From: Maricaulis sp034670125
GTDB lineage: Bacteria; Pseudomonadota; Alphaproteobacteria; Caulobacterales; Maricaulaceae
Reading direction: 5' to 3'
Assembly (NCBI RefSeq): GCF_034670125.1
Contig: NZ_JAXMOC010000004.1
Span: 124,001-188,000, forward strand
DNA length: 64,000 nucleotides
Position 1 is the first letter of the stretch. Each line of letters starts with the position of its first letter. This document shows positions 18,702 through 26,791 of the stretch, one piece after another. The position numbers and the translations under genes were made by a program. The notes under the pieces are model-generated. The model ran no database searches. It worked only from the letters and a program-made list of their open reading frames with translations, and had not been told where the DNA came from.

Positions 18702-19264
18702 TGCGACTGCCTGCCAACAAGAATACCCGCGTCGCGGCCTATGCAGCGATCGGTGCGGCGGCGATGGTCGGGGCGGCCTATGCGTCAGTGCCCCTGTACA
18801 ACCTGTTTTGCCAGGTGACCGGTTATGGTGGCACGACCCAGGTCGCTGTCGGCGAGGCGGGCGAAATCCTCGACCGGGAAGTCACCGTCTATTTCGACGC
18901 CAACACCAATCGCAACCTGCCCTGGACCTTTGAGCCGGCGCAGCGGTCAATGACCGTCCGCCTCGGTGAAACAGCGCTGGCCTACTACACGGCGACCAAT
19001 GATTCGAGTGTGCCGGTGACCGGTGTCGCGACCTTCAATGTCGCGCCCTACAAGGCCGCGACCTATTTTTCCAAGCTGGAGTGCTTTTGCTTTACCGAGC
19101 AGACATTGCAGCCGGGCGAGAGCATCGAGATGCCGGTCCTGTTCTTCGTCGACCCGTTGATGGACGAGGAAAGACGCCTGGATGATGTTGCCGGCATCAC
19201 GCTGTCCTATACGTTTTTTGAGTCCCAAGACGGGGGGTCGGCCGCCGCCGACGCCGCGCCTTAG
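18698..19264 (+). CDS. ctaG: Cytochrome c oxidase copper chaperone CtaG (Cox11)
   Basis: CtaG/Cox11 delivers copper to the CuB site of CoxA. The 188-residue product has one N-terminal membrane anchor (AAYAAIGAAAMVGAAYASVP) followed by the family's PLYNLFCQVTGYGG and a periplasmic Ig-like domain with the copper-binding CFCF motif (LECFCFTEQ). The other conserved segment VPVTGVATFNVAPYKAATYF is intact. It overlaps the preceding small gene by 4 bases. Confidence 0.96.
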   Translation: MMRLPANKNTRVAAYAAIGAAAMVGAAYASVPLYNLFCQVTGYGGTTQVAVGEAGEILDREVTVYFDANTNRNLPWTFEPAQRSMTVRLGETALAYYTATNDSSVPVTGVATFNVAPYKAATYFSKLECFCFTEQTLQPGESIEMPVLFFVDPLMDEERRLDDVAGITLSYTFFESQDGGSAAADAAP

Positions 19265-19334
19265 CATTGAACCTTTCGGGTGTGCCGCGTATCAGGGGCA
19301 CACTTCGCTGATTTGAGATCGCAGGAGATTCGCG

Positions 19335-20189
19335 ATGGCTGGGCATGCTGCCAAACACGACTACCACCTGGTTGACCCGAGCCCGTGGCCGTTTGTGGGC
19401 TCTGTGGGCGCCTTTCTTCTGGCTGTCGGCGCTGTCGGCAACATGGCCGGACTGGTCCATGCCGAGCACCCGCTCGCCTTCATGCTGGCCGAGGGATCCT
19501 GGGGCGGACTGATCGTCGGCTTCGGCGTGGTCATCTGGACGATGATCGGCTGGTGGGGCGACATGATCAAGGAATCCAAGCGCGGTGACCATACCGCCGT
19601 CGTCGATATCGGCATGCGCTACGGGATGATCCTGTTCATCGCTTCGGAAGTCATGTTCTTCGTGGCTTGGTTCTGGATCTTCTTCGAGTATGCGATCTTC
19701 CCGGAAGTCCGTCTCGACCCGGCCCTCGCGACCTTCCCGCCGGCGGGTGTGGAAACCTTCGACCCGTGGCACATCCCGCTGATGAACACGCTGGTTCTGC
19801 TGCTGTCGGGTACCACGGTGACCTGGGCCCACCATGCGCTCCAGCATGATGACCGAAAGGGTGCGATTACCGGCCTTATTTTCACGGTCCTGCTGGGCAT
19901 GTTCTTCACGGCCCTGCAGGTCTATGAATACTCCGAAGCCCATTTTGCCTTCTCGATGGCGGATGGCGGCAATCTCTATGGATCTGCCTTCTTCATGGCG
20001 ACCGGCTTCCACGGCGCACATGTGGTCATCGGGACCATCTTCCTCGCCGTCTGCCTGTTCCGCCTTCTGGCAGGCCAAATGAGCGCGAAGAAGCATTTCG
20101 GTCTCGAGGCTGCAGCTTGGTACTGGCACTTCGTTGATGTGGTCTGGCTGTTCCTGTTTGCCTTCGTCTACGTGGTTTATCAGGGCTGA
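19335..20189 (+). CDS. coxC: Cytochrome c oxidase subunit III
   Basis: Subunit III is the seven-helix lipid-binding subunit that stabilises the oxidase. The 284-residue product shows HDYHLVDPSPWPF at the N-terminus, SEVMFFVAWFWIFFEYA with the membrane-buried glutamate, and the GFHGAHVVIGTIFL and WYWHFVDVVWLFLF signatures. AGGAGA lies upstream of the ATG. It follows ctaG by 70 bases, in the same orientation. Confidence 0.97.
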   Translation: MAGHAAKHDYHLVDPSPWPFVGSVGAFLLAVGAVGNMAGLVHAEHPLAFMLAEGSWGGLIVGFGVVIWTMIGWWGDMIKESKRGDHTAVVDIGMRYGMILFIASEVMFFVAWFWIFFEYAIFPEVRLDPALATFPPAGVETFDPWHIPLMNTLVLLLSGTTVTWAHHALQHDDRKGAITGLIFTVLLGMFFTALQVYEYSEAHFAFSMADGGNLYGSAFFMATGFHGAHVVIGTIFLAVCLFRLLAGQMSAKKHFGLEAAAWYWHFVDVVWLFLFAFVYVVYQG

Positions 20190-20197
20190 TAACTGAC

Positions 20198-20557
20198 ATG
20201 GACAAGCCCTCCCCGTTTTCCACTGGCGTCCAAGGGCGCTGCCCGGAATGCGGGGAGGGGGCCATGTTTGACGGCCTCCTGAAGATCGCCCCACGCTGTG
20301 ATGTCTGCGGTGCCGGTTTCGAGAGCGCCGATGTTGGCGACGGGGCCTCCGTCTTCGTGCTTTTCATCGTCGGTTTCCTGGCGATGGTTCTCTTTCTCCT
20401 GTTTGAAGCGGCCTTCCACCCGCCCTGGTGGGTGCACGCGCTTTTGCAGCTGCCTTTCGTGCCGATCGCCTGCATTGTCACATTGCGACCGATCAAGGGC
20501 CTGCTTTTTGCGCTGCAATTCCAGAACGACGCCCAGGAGGCGCGGCTGGACGATTGA
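20198..20557 (+). CDS. DUF983 family membrane protein
   Basis: The 119-residue product has two CxxC pairs at the N-terminus (RCPECGEGAMF and RCDVCGAGFE), which look like a metal-binding zinc-ribbon, then two membrane helices. DUF983 genes are regular neighbours of coxC and surf1 in alphaproteobacteria, and a role in oxidase assembly is suspected but not shown. The gene starts 8 bases after coxC. Confidence 0.93.
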   Translation: MDKPSPFSTGVQGRCPECGEGAMFDGLLKIAPRCDVCGAGFESADVGDGASVFVLFIVGFLAMVLFLLFEAAFHPPWWVHALLQLPFVPIACIVTLRPIKGLLFALQFQNDAQEARLDD

Positions 20558-20607
20558 GGGGCGCCGCTTCTGGCAGGCCTTCGTTTTCGGCAAGGATCAA
20601 GACCGTC

Positions 20608-21321
20608 ATGCTCCGCTTCCGGCCGCTACCCGTCCTCACTGTTTTTGCCCTGGCCAGCTTGGTCCTGCTGGTGATGCTGGGCGGCTGGCAGATGCAGCGC
20701 ATGGCGTGGAAGAGCGATCTGATCGCCGCCTATGAGGCGCGCGGCGCGGCCGTCAGCTTTCGGGAGGCGATCTGTTCACCGCAGGCAGGCGCGGTTTCAC
20801 CGCCGGTAACCGGTCCGGTGCCGCTGACCGGTGAGACGCTGCGGCTCTATGCCTTGCGTGAAACCGCCGGCTGGATGCGCCTGGCGCTGATGCGCGCACC
20901 GGTCTGCGAAGCAGGCGCCGCGCCGCGCTACCTGCTGGTCGAAGTGGCCTTCGAAGACTGGGTCAGCGGCGAGCAGACGACGGTCCAGACCTGGCGTGTC
21001 GAGACACCGCCGACTGCAGGCCTGTTCACCCCCGGCAACGATCCGGACACCAATGCGTGGTATAGCCATGATGCAGAGACGATGGCGGTGGCTCTCGGGA
21101 TCGACCCGGGCTCGCTGCTGGATGTCTGGGCGCGCTCTGACAATGGCATGCCCCTGTCGCTGAGCCAGACGCCGCCGGCCAAGCATCTCGGCTATGCGCT
21201 GACCTGGTATGGCCTCGCGCTCGCCCTGGTCGGGGTCTATCTCGCCCTGCATGTCAGCCGGGGGCGACTGCGACGATCAAAGCCATCGCAAGATGGCGAC
21301 AAGGACAAGAAGGCGGAATAA
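20608..21321 (+). CDS. SURF1 family cytochrome oxidase biogenesis protein
   Basis: SURF1 (Shy1) proteins assist insertion of heme a into CoxA. The 237-residue product has the family layout: N-terminal helix (VFALASLVLLVMLGGWQMQR), a periplasmic domain (residues 30-205), and a C-terminal helix (KHLGYALTWYGLALALVGVY). The conserved GxWQ (GGWQMQRMAWK) and the C-terminal H-x-x-Y-A-x-T-W-Y motif are present. A longer frame to 20428 overlaps the DUF983 gene; ATG 20608 gives the correct N-terminal helix. Confidence 0.93.
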   Translation: MLRFRPLPVLTVFALASLVLLVMLGGWQMQRMAWKSDLIAAYEARGAAVSFREAICSPQAGAVSPPVTGPVPLTGETLRLYALRETAGWMRLALMRAPVCEAGAAPRYLLVEVAFEDWVSGEQTTVQTWRVETPPTAGLFTPGNDPDTNAWYSHDAETMAVALGIDPGSLLDVWARSDNGMPLSLSQTPPAKHLGYALTWYGLALALVGVYLALHVSRGRLRRSKPSQDGDKDKKAE

Positions 21322-21347
21322 CATCCGCCCCGTGACGGAGATGGAAT

Positions 21348-21926
21348 TTGGCAGTCTGGCGCGAAACTTCATGGGACGAAACACTGACCGGTCAGGGCAT
21401 TCGCCTGCGGGCTCCGACCCTGTCGGACTATGAAGGCTGGGCCAAACTGCGCAGTGCCAGCCGCACCCACACCGAACCCTGGGAACCGGCCTGGACAAGC
21501 GATGAGCTGTCCAAGGGCGCTTTTCGCCGCCGGATCGAGCGCTACCAGGCCGACCGGGACGCCGGGTTGGGCTATCCGTTCTTCGTGGTCCGTGCCCGTG
21601 ACGATGTCCTGCTGGGGGCCTGCAATCTCAACAATGTCCGACGCGGCGTGCTGCAATCGGCCGATATCGGCTACTGGATCGGCTCGCCCTATGTCCGCAA
21701 GGGACATACGGGTCGGGCAGTCCGGCGGGTGCTGGCCTTCGCCTTCGACGAACTCCGCCTGCATCGGGTCGAGGCGGCCTGTCAGCCCGCCAACAAGGCG
21801 TCACGCCAGCTTCTTGAATCGGTCGGCTTCATCCATGAGGGGCGTGCGCGCTCCTTCCTCAACATCGCCGGCGAGTGGCGTGACCATGATCGCTTCGCCA
21901 TCCTTTCGAGTGATTTGCGCACATGA
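21348..21926 (+). CDS. GNAT acetyltransferase, RimJ-like
   Basis: This is a 192-residue GNAT N-acetyltransferase of the RimJ/RimL type, whose known members acetylate ribosomal protein N-termini. Visible motifs are LTGQGIRLRAPTLSDY, then DIGYWIGSPYVRKGHTGRAV (acetyl-CoA loop), and LHRVEAACQPANKASRQLLE. The start appears to be TTG 21348 just after GGAG; no ATG is available in frame upstream of the conserved core. It overlaps the next gene by 4 bases. Confidence 0.9.
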   Translation: MAVWRETSWDETLTGQGIRLRAPTLSDYEGWAKLRSASRTHTEPWEPAWTSDELSKGAFRRRIERYQADRDAGLGYPFFVVRARDDVLLGACNLNNVRRGVLQSADIGYWIGSPYVRKGHTGRAVRRVLAFAFDELRLHRVEAACQPANKASRQLLESVGFIHEGRARSFLNIAGEWRDHDRFAILSSDLRT

Positions 21927-23062
21927 CCGAAACCGGATTTGAAGCCGGAGTGAGGGCGGCCGGTGCTGTCGCCTTCGCCTGTGACCCGACGGCAGACCAG
22001 GTCCGGCTGACCGGTGACACCGCCGCGTTCGGGCTCGAGGCTGAGGCCATGGCCTGGCAGGATTTCCTCGATCGGCTGGGACCGGCAGACCAGTCGCGCC
22101 TCGTCGCTGCCATGGACCGAGAGCTGGTGGATCTTCGCATCCGCCTGATCGGCGCTGATGACCGACTGGTCTATGTCCGGCTTCTGGGCCGTCGCGACGC
22201 GGACGGGCGGGTTGAAGGCCTGATGACTCCGGCGGGTATTGCCCGTGAACGGTCGAGCCGGATCGGCGAGGAGCATACCCTGGCCAATGCGGTGGAGAAC
22301 GGTGAGTTGCTGGCCTGGTACCAGCCGATCATCTCACTGGACAGTGGCCGCCTGGCCGGTTTCGAGGCGCTGGCGCGCTGGGATCGTCCGGGCGTGGGCG
22401 TACTGGCGCCGGATGACTTCCTGGCCATGGCCAGCGAGCTGGACCTGCTGAACCGAATATCGACGACGGTGCGCGGACATGCGGTGGCGGACCTGTCATC
22501 CTGGCGCAAGGTTCATCCGGGGGCTTCCGGTCTCTTCATTTCGGCCAATGCGACCGTCAGCGAGCTGGTCGACCCGAATTTCGTCACCGCGCTCCTGGCG
22601 AGTGTTGCGGAGGCGAGGCTTCCGGCCGGCGCGTTCAAGCTGGAAATCGCAGAAACCGAGATCATGGACGACCCGGACCTGGCCGAGAGCGCCATGCAGC
22701 GCCTGGCGGGAGGCGGCATCTCGCTGGCGCTTGACGATTTCGGCACCGGCTATTCCTCCTTGGCGCGGCTCGACATGCTGCCATTCGATGTGGTCAAGAT
22801 TGATCGCTATTTCGTTCGGGCCATGGCCGGAGACGAAGCCGCCGGTACCGTGGTGCAGTCGGTGATCCAGCTGGCCACGCATTTCGGCATGAAGGTCGTC
22901 GCCGAAGGAGTCGAAAATGCCGCGGCTGCAGACCGCCTTGCAGCGATTGGCTGTCAGTATGCGCAGGGATATCGCTATGCCGGAGCACTGTCGCCCGATG
23001 CGGCCGAACAGGCCCTGATCGACGGTCTGCCCGGGCACTTCAAACCACCTCTGCCGGCCTGA
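21923..23062 (+). CDS. EAL-domain cyclic-di-GMP phosphodiesterase
   Basis: The 379-residue product has an N-terminal PAS-like segment (about residues 1-105) and a complete EAL domain (about 115-370) predicted to hydrolyse c-di-GMP to pGpG. The motifs GFEALARWD, KLEIAETEIMDD, LALDDFGTGYSSLARL, VVKIDRYFV and VVAEGVEN are intact, so it should be active. No membrane segment is seen. It overlaps the acetyltransferase gene (ATGA), so the two are co-translated. Confidence 0.93.
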   Translation: MTETGFEAGVRAAGAVAFACDPTADQVRLTGDTAAFGLEAEAMAWQDFLDRLGPADQSRLVAAMDRELVDLRIRLIGADDRLVYVRLLGRRDADGRVEGLMTPAGIARERSSRIGEEHTLANAVENGELLAWYQPIISLDSGRLAGFEALARWDRPGVGVLAPDDFLAMASELDLLNRISTTVRGHAVADLSSWRKVHPGASGLFISANATVSELVDPNFVTALLASVAEARLPAGAFKLEIAETEIMDDPDLAESAMQRLAGGGISLALDDFGTGYSSLARLDMLPFDVVKIDRYFVRAMAGDEAAGTVVQSVIQLATHFGMKVVAEGVENAAAADRLAAIGCQYAQGYRYAGALSPDAAEQALIDGLPGHFKPPLPA

Positions 23063-23089
23063 TCCTGCCGGCCTGCACCGGTTGGCGAT

Positions 23090-23512
23090 TCAGCTGCGGA
23101 GACGTTTCAGTGTGCCGGAGAAATTGAGACAGGCTGCGCCGTCCCCGGTGATCAGGCCGCGCACGAATATCAGCGAACCGCCCGCCCGCAACACCTCGCC
23201 CCGGGCCTCAATCAGTGCACCTTCCTTCGCGCCCGAAATGAATTCCGAGGTAAACGCGACCGTGACGCCGTAGCCGGACGGGGCCAATGCTTCGTGGGCG
23301 ATCCCGAACAGGGCAAAATCGGCGAAACTCATCAAACAGCCACCATGCACGGCGCCCATGCCGTTGAGATGCCGGCGCTCGGCCCGGAAGGCCATTTCCG
23401 GTCCGTCAGCGCCGATGCGCATGTAAAAGGGTCCGACCGTTTGTTCGAACGGGTCATCGGGCCATATGCGCCAGCCGGCGAATTCGCCGGATTCAACGAT
23501 TTTGGGAGCCAT
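23090..23512 (-). CDS. PaaI-family hotdog thioesterase
   Basis: The 140-residue hotdog-fold protein carries the PaaI/YdiI motif HLNGMGAVHGGCLMSFAD and the later strand VTVAFTSEFISGAKEG. These enzymes hydrolyse acyl-CoA esters; the specific substrate is not visible. It lies 24 bases downstream of the AlgH gene on the same strand, so they are probably one transcript. It converges with the EAL gene. Confidence 0.9.
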   Translation of the reverse strand: MAPKIVESGEFAGWRIWPDDPFEQTVGPFYMRIGADGPEMAFRAERRHLNGMGAVHGGCLMSFADFALFGIAHEALAPSGYGVTVAFTSEFISGAKEGALIEARGEVLRAGGSLIFVRGLITGDGAACLNFSGTLKRLRS

Positions 23513-23536
23513 GGGCAGTTTCCGGAGTGGCGTCGG

Positions 23537-24133
23537 TCAGGCGTGACCGGACAGGGCGGAGAGGTGTTGCGGGCTGATCCCGAGAAGTTCAAGCGCCCGC
23601 GGCCATTTGTCTGTGGCATCAGTGTCAAACACAAGGTGTTCATCCATGTCACAGACCAGCCAGGCGTTGGCCACCAGCTCATCTTCCAGCTGTCCGGCAC
23701 CCCAACCCGAATACCCCAGTGCCAGCAGGCTGCGTTGTGGCGGCGAAGCCGAGATCATCGCTTCCAGAATATCCTTTGTCGCGGTCAGACCGATCCGGTC
23801 GGTAACCGGCAGCGTCGTCTCGTCCCGGGCGTAGTCGCGGGTGTGCAGCACGAAGCCGCGATCCTTGTCGACCGGGCCGCCGGCCAGAACCGCCCGGTCC
23901 GGTACGGGCAAGCTGCCTTCGACTTCCAATTGCTCGAAAAGTTCGGGCAGTTGCAGTCCGTCGGCCGGCTTGTTGATGATGATCCCCATGGCGCCTTCCG
24001 GTGTGTGGTCACAGATCAGGATAACGGATCTGTCGAACCGCGGATCGCCGATGGCGGGCGTTGCAATCAAAAGCTTGCCGCCGAGGGAGGTCTCGTCCAC
24101 ATGTGTCGAACTTGCTGGAGCCATGACGGACAT
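23537..24133 (-). CDS. YqgE/AlgH family protein
   Basis: The 198-residue product carries the UPF0301 signatures GKLLIATPAIGDPRFDRSVI, GAMGIIINKP, VLAGGPVDKDRGFVLH and ALGYSGWGAGQLEDEL. AlgH was named for a role in alginate regulation in Pseudomonas, but its biochemical function is unsettled. Starts at 24133 and 24124 are both possible behind GGGGAG. The gene is divergent from the peroxiredoxin gene. Confidence 0.94.
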   Translation of the reverse strand: MSVMAPASSTHVDETSLGGKLLIATPAIGDPRFDRSVILICDHTPEGAMGIIINKPADGLQLPELFEQLEVEGSLPVPDRAVLAGGPVDKDRGFVLHTRDYARDETTLPVTDRIGLTATKDILEAMISASPPQRSLLALGYSGWGAGQLEDELVANAWLVCDMDEHLVFDTDATDKWPRALELLGISPQHLSALSGHA

Positions 24134-24222
24134 GTTCTCCCCAAAAGGGGGACGCGTCCAGCCGGGTTCCCGCTATCTTGCCGTGCGGATAGCCGCCACC
24201 ATTGATCAACAGGAGAAATGCC

Positions 24223-24705
24223 ATGACCATCTCGGTCGGAGATCGCCTTCCCGCCGCCAGCTTCATGACCATGACAGCTGATGGCCCGAACAAGCTGAGC
24301 ACGGACGATGTGTTCGCGGGCAAGACTGTTGCCCTGTTTGCAGTGCCGGGCGCCTTTACACCGACCTGCTCGGCCAAGCACCTGCCGGGCTTTGTCGAGA
24401 AGGCCGCCGAGATTCGTGGCAAGGGCGTCGACACAATTGCCTGCCTTTCGGTCAATGACGTTTTTGTCATGGACGCCTGGGGCAAGTCCCAGAATGCCGG
24501 CGATGATGTCGTCATGCTGGCAGACGGCAATGGTGAATTTGCCAAGGCGGTCGGCCTTGAAATGGATGGAACGGGCTTCGGCATGGGCGTGCGCGCCCAG
24601 CGTTTCTCGATCCTGGTCAAGGACGGCGTTGTGGCCGAGCTGAATGTTGAAGCACCAGGTGAGTTCAAGGTGTCGTCAGCCGACCACATCCTGGGCCAGC
24701 TCTAG
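24223..24705 (+). CDS. Prx5-type peroxiredoxin
   Basis: The 160-residue thioredoxin-fold peroxidase reduces hydrogen peroxide and alkyl hydroperoxides in the cytoplasm. The peroxidatic cysteine is Cys49 in PGAFTPTCSAKHLPGF. The atypical Prx5-class features VNDVFVMDAWG and GMGVRAQRFSILV follow. The ATG at 24223 has AGGAGA ten bases ahead. No separate resolving cysteine like that of human Prx5 is evident beyond Cys76 (TIACLSVND). Confidence 0.94.
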   Translation: MTISVGDRLPAASFMTMTADGPNKLSTDDVFAGKTVALFAVPGAFTPTCSAKHLPGFVEKAAEIRGKGVDTIACLSVNDVFVMDAWGKSQNAGDDVVMLADGNGEFAKAVGLEMDGTGFGMGVRAQRFSILVKDGVVAELNVEAPGEFKVSSADHILGQL

Positions 24706-24707
24706 CG

Positions 24708-24732
24708 CCAACCCGTTCCGGGCTGGTTTGAA
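24708..24732 (+). terminator. Weak hairpin after the peroxiredoxin gene
   Basis: CCAACCC and GGGCTGG pair with one mismatch around a five-base loop and are followed by TTT. The structure is short and may only attenuate transcription into the SPFH gene. Confidence 0.3.
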
Positions 24733-24753
24733 TCAATCAAGAAGGGGGTTCGC

Positions 24754-25692
24754 ATGGACTTTATCACGATCGGAATTGGTGTTCTTTTCGTCCTGGCGCT
24801 GTTCATCATCGCATCGGTGATCAAGACAGTGCCGCAGGGCAAGGAGTTCACCGTCGAGCGCTTTGGACGTTTCACGCGGACCCTCAAGCCCGGACTACAC
24901 TTCCTGGTGCCGTTCATCGATACGGTCGGGTACAAGATGAACATGCGAGAGCGTGTTCTCGACGTGCCCAACCAGGATGTCATCACCAAGGACAATGCGA
25001 CCGTTTCGGTCGACGCCGTTGTGTTCATCCAGGTGCTGGACGCGCCGCGGGCGGCCTATGAGGTCGACAATCTCGACTTCGCCATCATCAACCTGTCGCT
25101 GACCAATGTGCGGACGGTGATCGGGTCCATGGACCTGGACGAGACCCTGTCCAAGCGTGACGAGATCAATGCCCGCCTGTTGGGTGTGATCGACGCCGCG
25201 ACCAATCCCTGGGGGGCCAAGGTCACCCGGATGGAGATCCGCGACCTGTCACCGCCGGTCGACATCACCGAGGCCATGGCTCGGCAGATGAAAGCCGAGC
25301 GCCTGAAGCGGGCCGAGATTCTCGAGGCCGAGGGGGCCAAACAGTCTGCCATCCTGCGCGCCGAGGGCGAGAAGGAAGCGGCGATCCGCGAGGCTGAAGG
25401 CCGCAAGGAAAGTGCCTTCCTGGATGCCGAGGCCCGTGAACGCGAAGCCGAGGCCGAAGCCCGCGCCACCCAGATGGTGTCGGATGCCATCTCCAAGGGC
25501 GATGTGTCGGCGATCAATTACTTCCTCGGCCAGAAATACATCGAGGCGTTCGGCAAGCTGGCGACCAGCGAGCAGCAGCGCACGGTGATCATCCCGGCTG
25601 AATTCTCCAACATCCTGTCGACGATCACGGGTGTGGGTGAGCTGGGCAAGGCGGCGCACGACGCCGTTTCGGAAGCCACGCGCAAGTCATAG
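24754..25692 (+). CDS. SPFH/band 7 membrane-anchored protein (QmcA-like)
   Basis: The 312-residue stomatin/prohibitin-type protein has an N-terminal membrane helix (IGIGVLFVLALFIIASVI), an SPFH domain (VPQGKEFTVERFGRFTRTLKPG), and a long charged coiled coil (residues 175-235, repeated ERLKRAEILEAEG). Such proteins form large oligomers in detergent-resistant membrane microdomains and can modulate FtsH. It is followed after 27 bases by an NfeD gene, the standard operon pairing for this class. Confidence 0.94.
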   Translation: MDFITIGIGVLFVLALFIIASVIKTVPQGKEFTVERFGRFTRTLKPGLHFLVPFIDTVGYKMNMRERVLDVPNQDVITKDNATVSVDAVVFIQVLDAPRAAYEVDNLDFAIINLSLTNVRTVIGSMDLDETLSKRDEINARLLGVIDAATNPWGAKVTRMEIRDLSPPVDITEAMARQMKAERLKRAEILEAEGAKQSAILRAEGEKEAAIREAEGRKESAFLDAEAREREAEAEARATQMVSDAISKGDVSAINYFLGQKYIEAFGKLATSEQQRTVIIPAEFSNILSTITGVGELGKAAHDAVSEATRKS

Positions 25693-25719
25693 CGGCTGCG
25701 CGGTCGTGAAGGAGGTCTC

Positions 25720-26184
25720 ATGATGGAAATGCTGCTGTCGGTCTTTGACCGCATGAATCTCTGGGCCTGGTGGGCCGTCTCCGGCGTGATCCTGATCGCC
25801 GAATTGCTCACCGGCACGACCTATCTCCTGTGGCCTGCGGCGGCCGCCTTCCTGACCGGCTTTGTCGCCCTGGAAGTGCTCGGGGTTGGCTGGCCGGTCC
25901 AACTGGCTGTCTTCGCCATGCTGTCCTTTGTGCTGCTGTGGGCCGGTGACCGTTGGGTGCGCCCGTCGATGATGGCGGGAGGCTCCAGCGGGTTGAATGA
26001 CCGTTCGGCTCGGATGGTCGGGCAGCGGGTGACTGTGGTGGCGGACTTTGCGTCCGGTCGCGGACGGGTCAGCTATGGTGACAGCGAATGGGCTGCCGAG
26101 ACGCTGGACGGGACCAATCCCGTGGCCGGATCAATCCTGAAAGTCAACGCGATCAACGGCGTCGTTCTCACTGTTGTTTCGTAA
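25720..26184 (+). CDS. NfeD family membrane protein
   Basis: The 154-residue product has three to four N-terminal helices (WAWWAVSGVILIAELLTG to FAMLSFVLLWAGD) and a C-terminal OB-fold domain (MVGQRVTVVADFASGRGRVSYGDSEW). Short NfeD proteins partner with SPFH proteins, here the adjacent gene, probably anchoring or stabilising the complex. GAAGGAGG gives a strong ribosome-binding site; ATG 25720 or 25723. Confidence 0.92.
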   Translation: MMEMLLSVFDRMNLWAWWAVSGVILIAELLTGTTYLLWPAAAAFLTGFVALEVLGVGWPVQLAVFAMLSFVLLWAGDRWVRPSMMAGGSSGLNDRSARMVGQRVTVVADFASGRGRVSYGDSEWAAETLDGTNPVAGSILKVNAINGVVLTVVS

Positions 26185-26188
26185 GCGA

Positions 26189-26239
26189 AGAATTTGGGCG
26201 TCCCTGCGTATATCATATGACAGGGTTCGCTCAAATTTT
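26189..26239 (+). terminator. Hairpin after nfeD, possible terminator
   Basis: AATTTGGGCG (26191-26200) pairs with CGCTCAAATT (26228-26237) with one G-T pair, and CCCTG (26202-26206) pairs with CAGGG (26221-26225) inside it. Only TT follows before an A, so termination is uncertain. It may instead be a leader structure for the TonB-like gene starting at 26321. Confidence 0.42.
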
Positions 26240-26320
26240 AGCGATTGCCGAAAGCCGGCGGCAACCCGGTGCGCCTAAACCCGCGCTCACAGTCGTAACC
26301 AACAACGCCGAGTGAGCGCC

Positions 26321-26668
26321 ATGAAAAACAATATCCTCTCCGCCCTTGCATGTTTCTCCGCGATCATCGCACCGGTCGCCTTCAGCGCTCCGGCTGCTGC
26401 CAACAACGGGCCCGAGCGGGAGACCGTTGAGCTGGTCGCTCCGGAGTATCCGCGTGGCGCCCAGCGTCGTGGCATCGAAGGCACTGTTCGCATTGCCTAC
26501 TCGATCGACGCCAGCGGTCATGTCGTCAATGCTGAGGTGGTGGAGGCGTCGCCGGCCGGTGTATTCGACCGGGCCGCACTCGCCGCCATCGAGAACTGGC
26601 GCTACGCACCGGCTGCGGACCAGACAGACGGTCATTCCCGCGAGCTCGAGTTCCGACTTGGCGACTGA
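26321..26668 (+). CDS. Secreted TonB C-terminal-domain protein
   Basis: The 115-residue product has a signal peptide (ILSALACFSAIIAPVAFSAP) followed almost directly by a TonB C-terminal domain (YPRGAQRRGIEGTVRIAYSI, later AALAAIENWRYAPA). It lacks the membrane-anchoring helix and proline-rich linker of a true energy-transducing TonB. It is more likely a free periplasmic protein of the energy transducer TonB superfamily. The ATG at 26321 gives the signal peptide; a GTG at 26312 is also in frame. It ends before a strong terminator. Confidence 0.9.
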   Translation: MKNNILSALACFSAIIAPVAFSAPAAANNGPERETVELVAPEYPRGAQRRGIEGTVRIAYSIDASGHVVNAEVVEASPAGVFDRAALAAIENWRYAPAADQTDGHSRELEFRLGD

Positions 26669-26693
26669 TCCACAGCTGACGCCGGATTGACTG

Positions 26694-26731
26694 AAGAGCC
26701 GCCCCTCTCGGGCGGCTCTTTACGTTTTCTT
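26694..26731 (+). terminator. Intrinsic terminator
   Basis: A 10-11 base-pair GC-rich stem (26694-26704 with 26710-26720) with loop CTCTC is followed by TTACGTTTTCTT. It ends the TonB-like transcript before the hybrid kinase gene. Confidence 0.88.
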
Positions 26732-26791
26732 GCCCATTTCGGCTGATCTTCGCATCCCTGACCGTCTCAGAAGTTTCCAGCAGGCCCCATC

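Noticed and set aside
20428..20607. An N-terminal extension of SURF1 overlapping the DUF983 gene
   Set aside because: It would bury the signal-anchor helix; ATG 20608 places the helix at the N-terminus as in the family.
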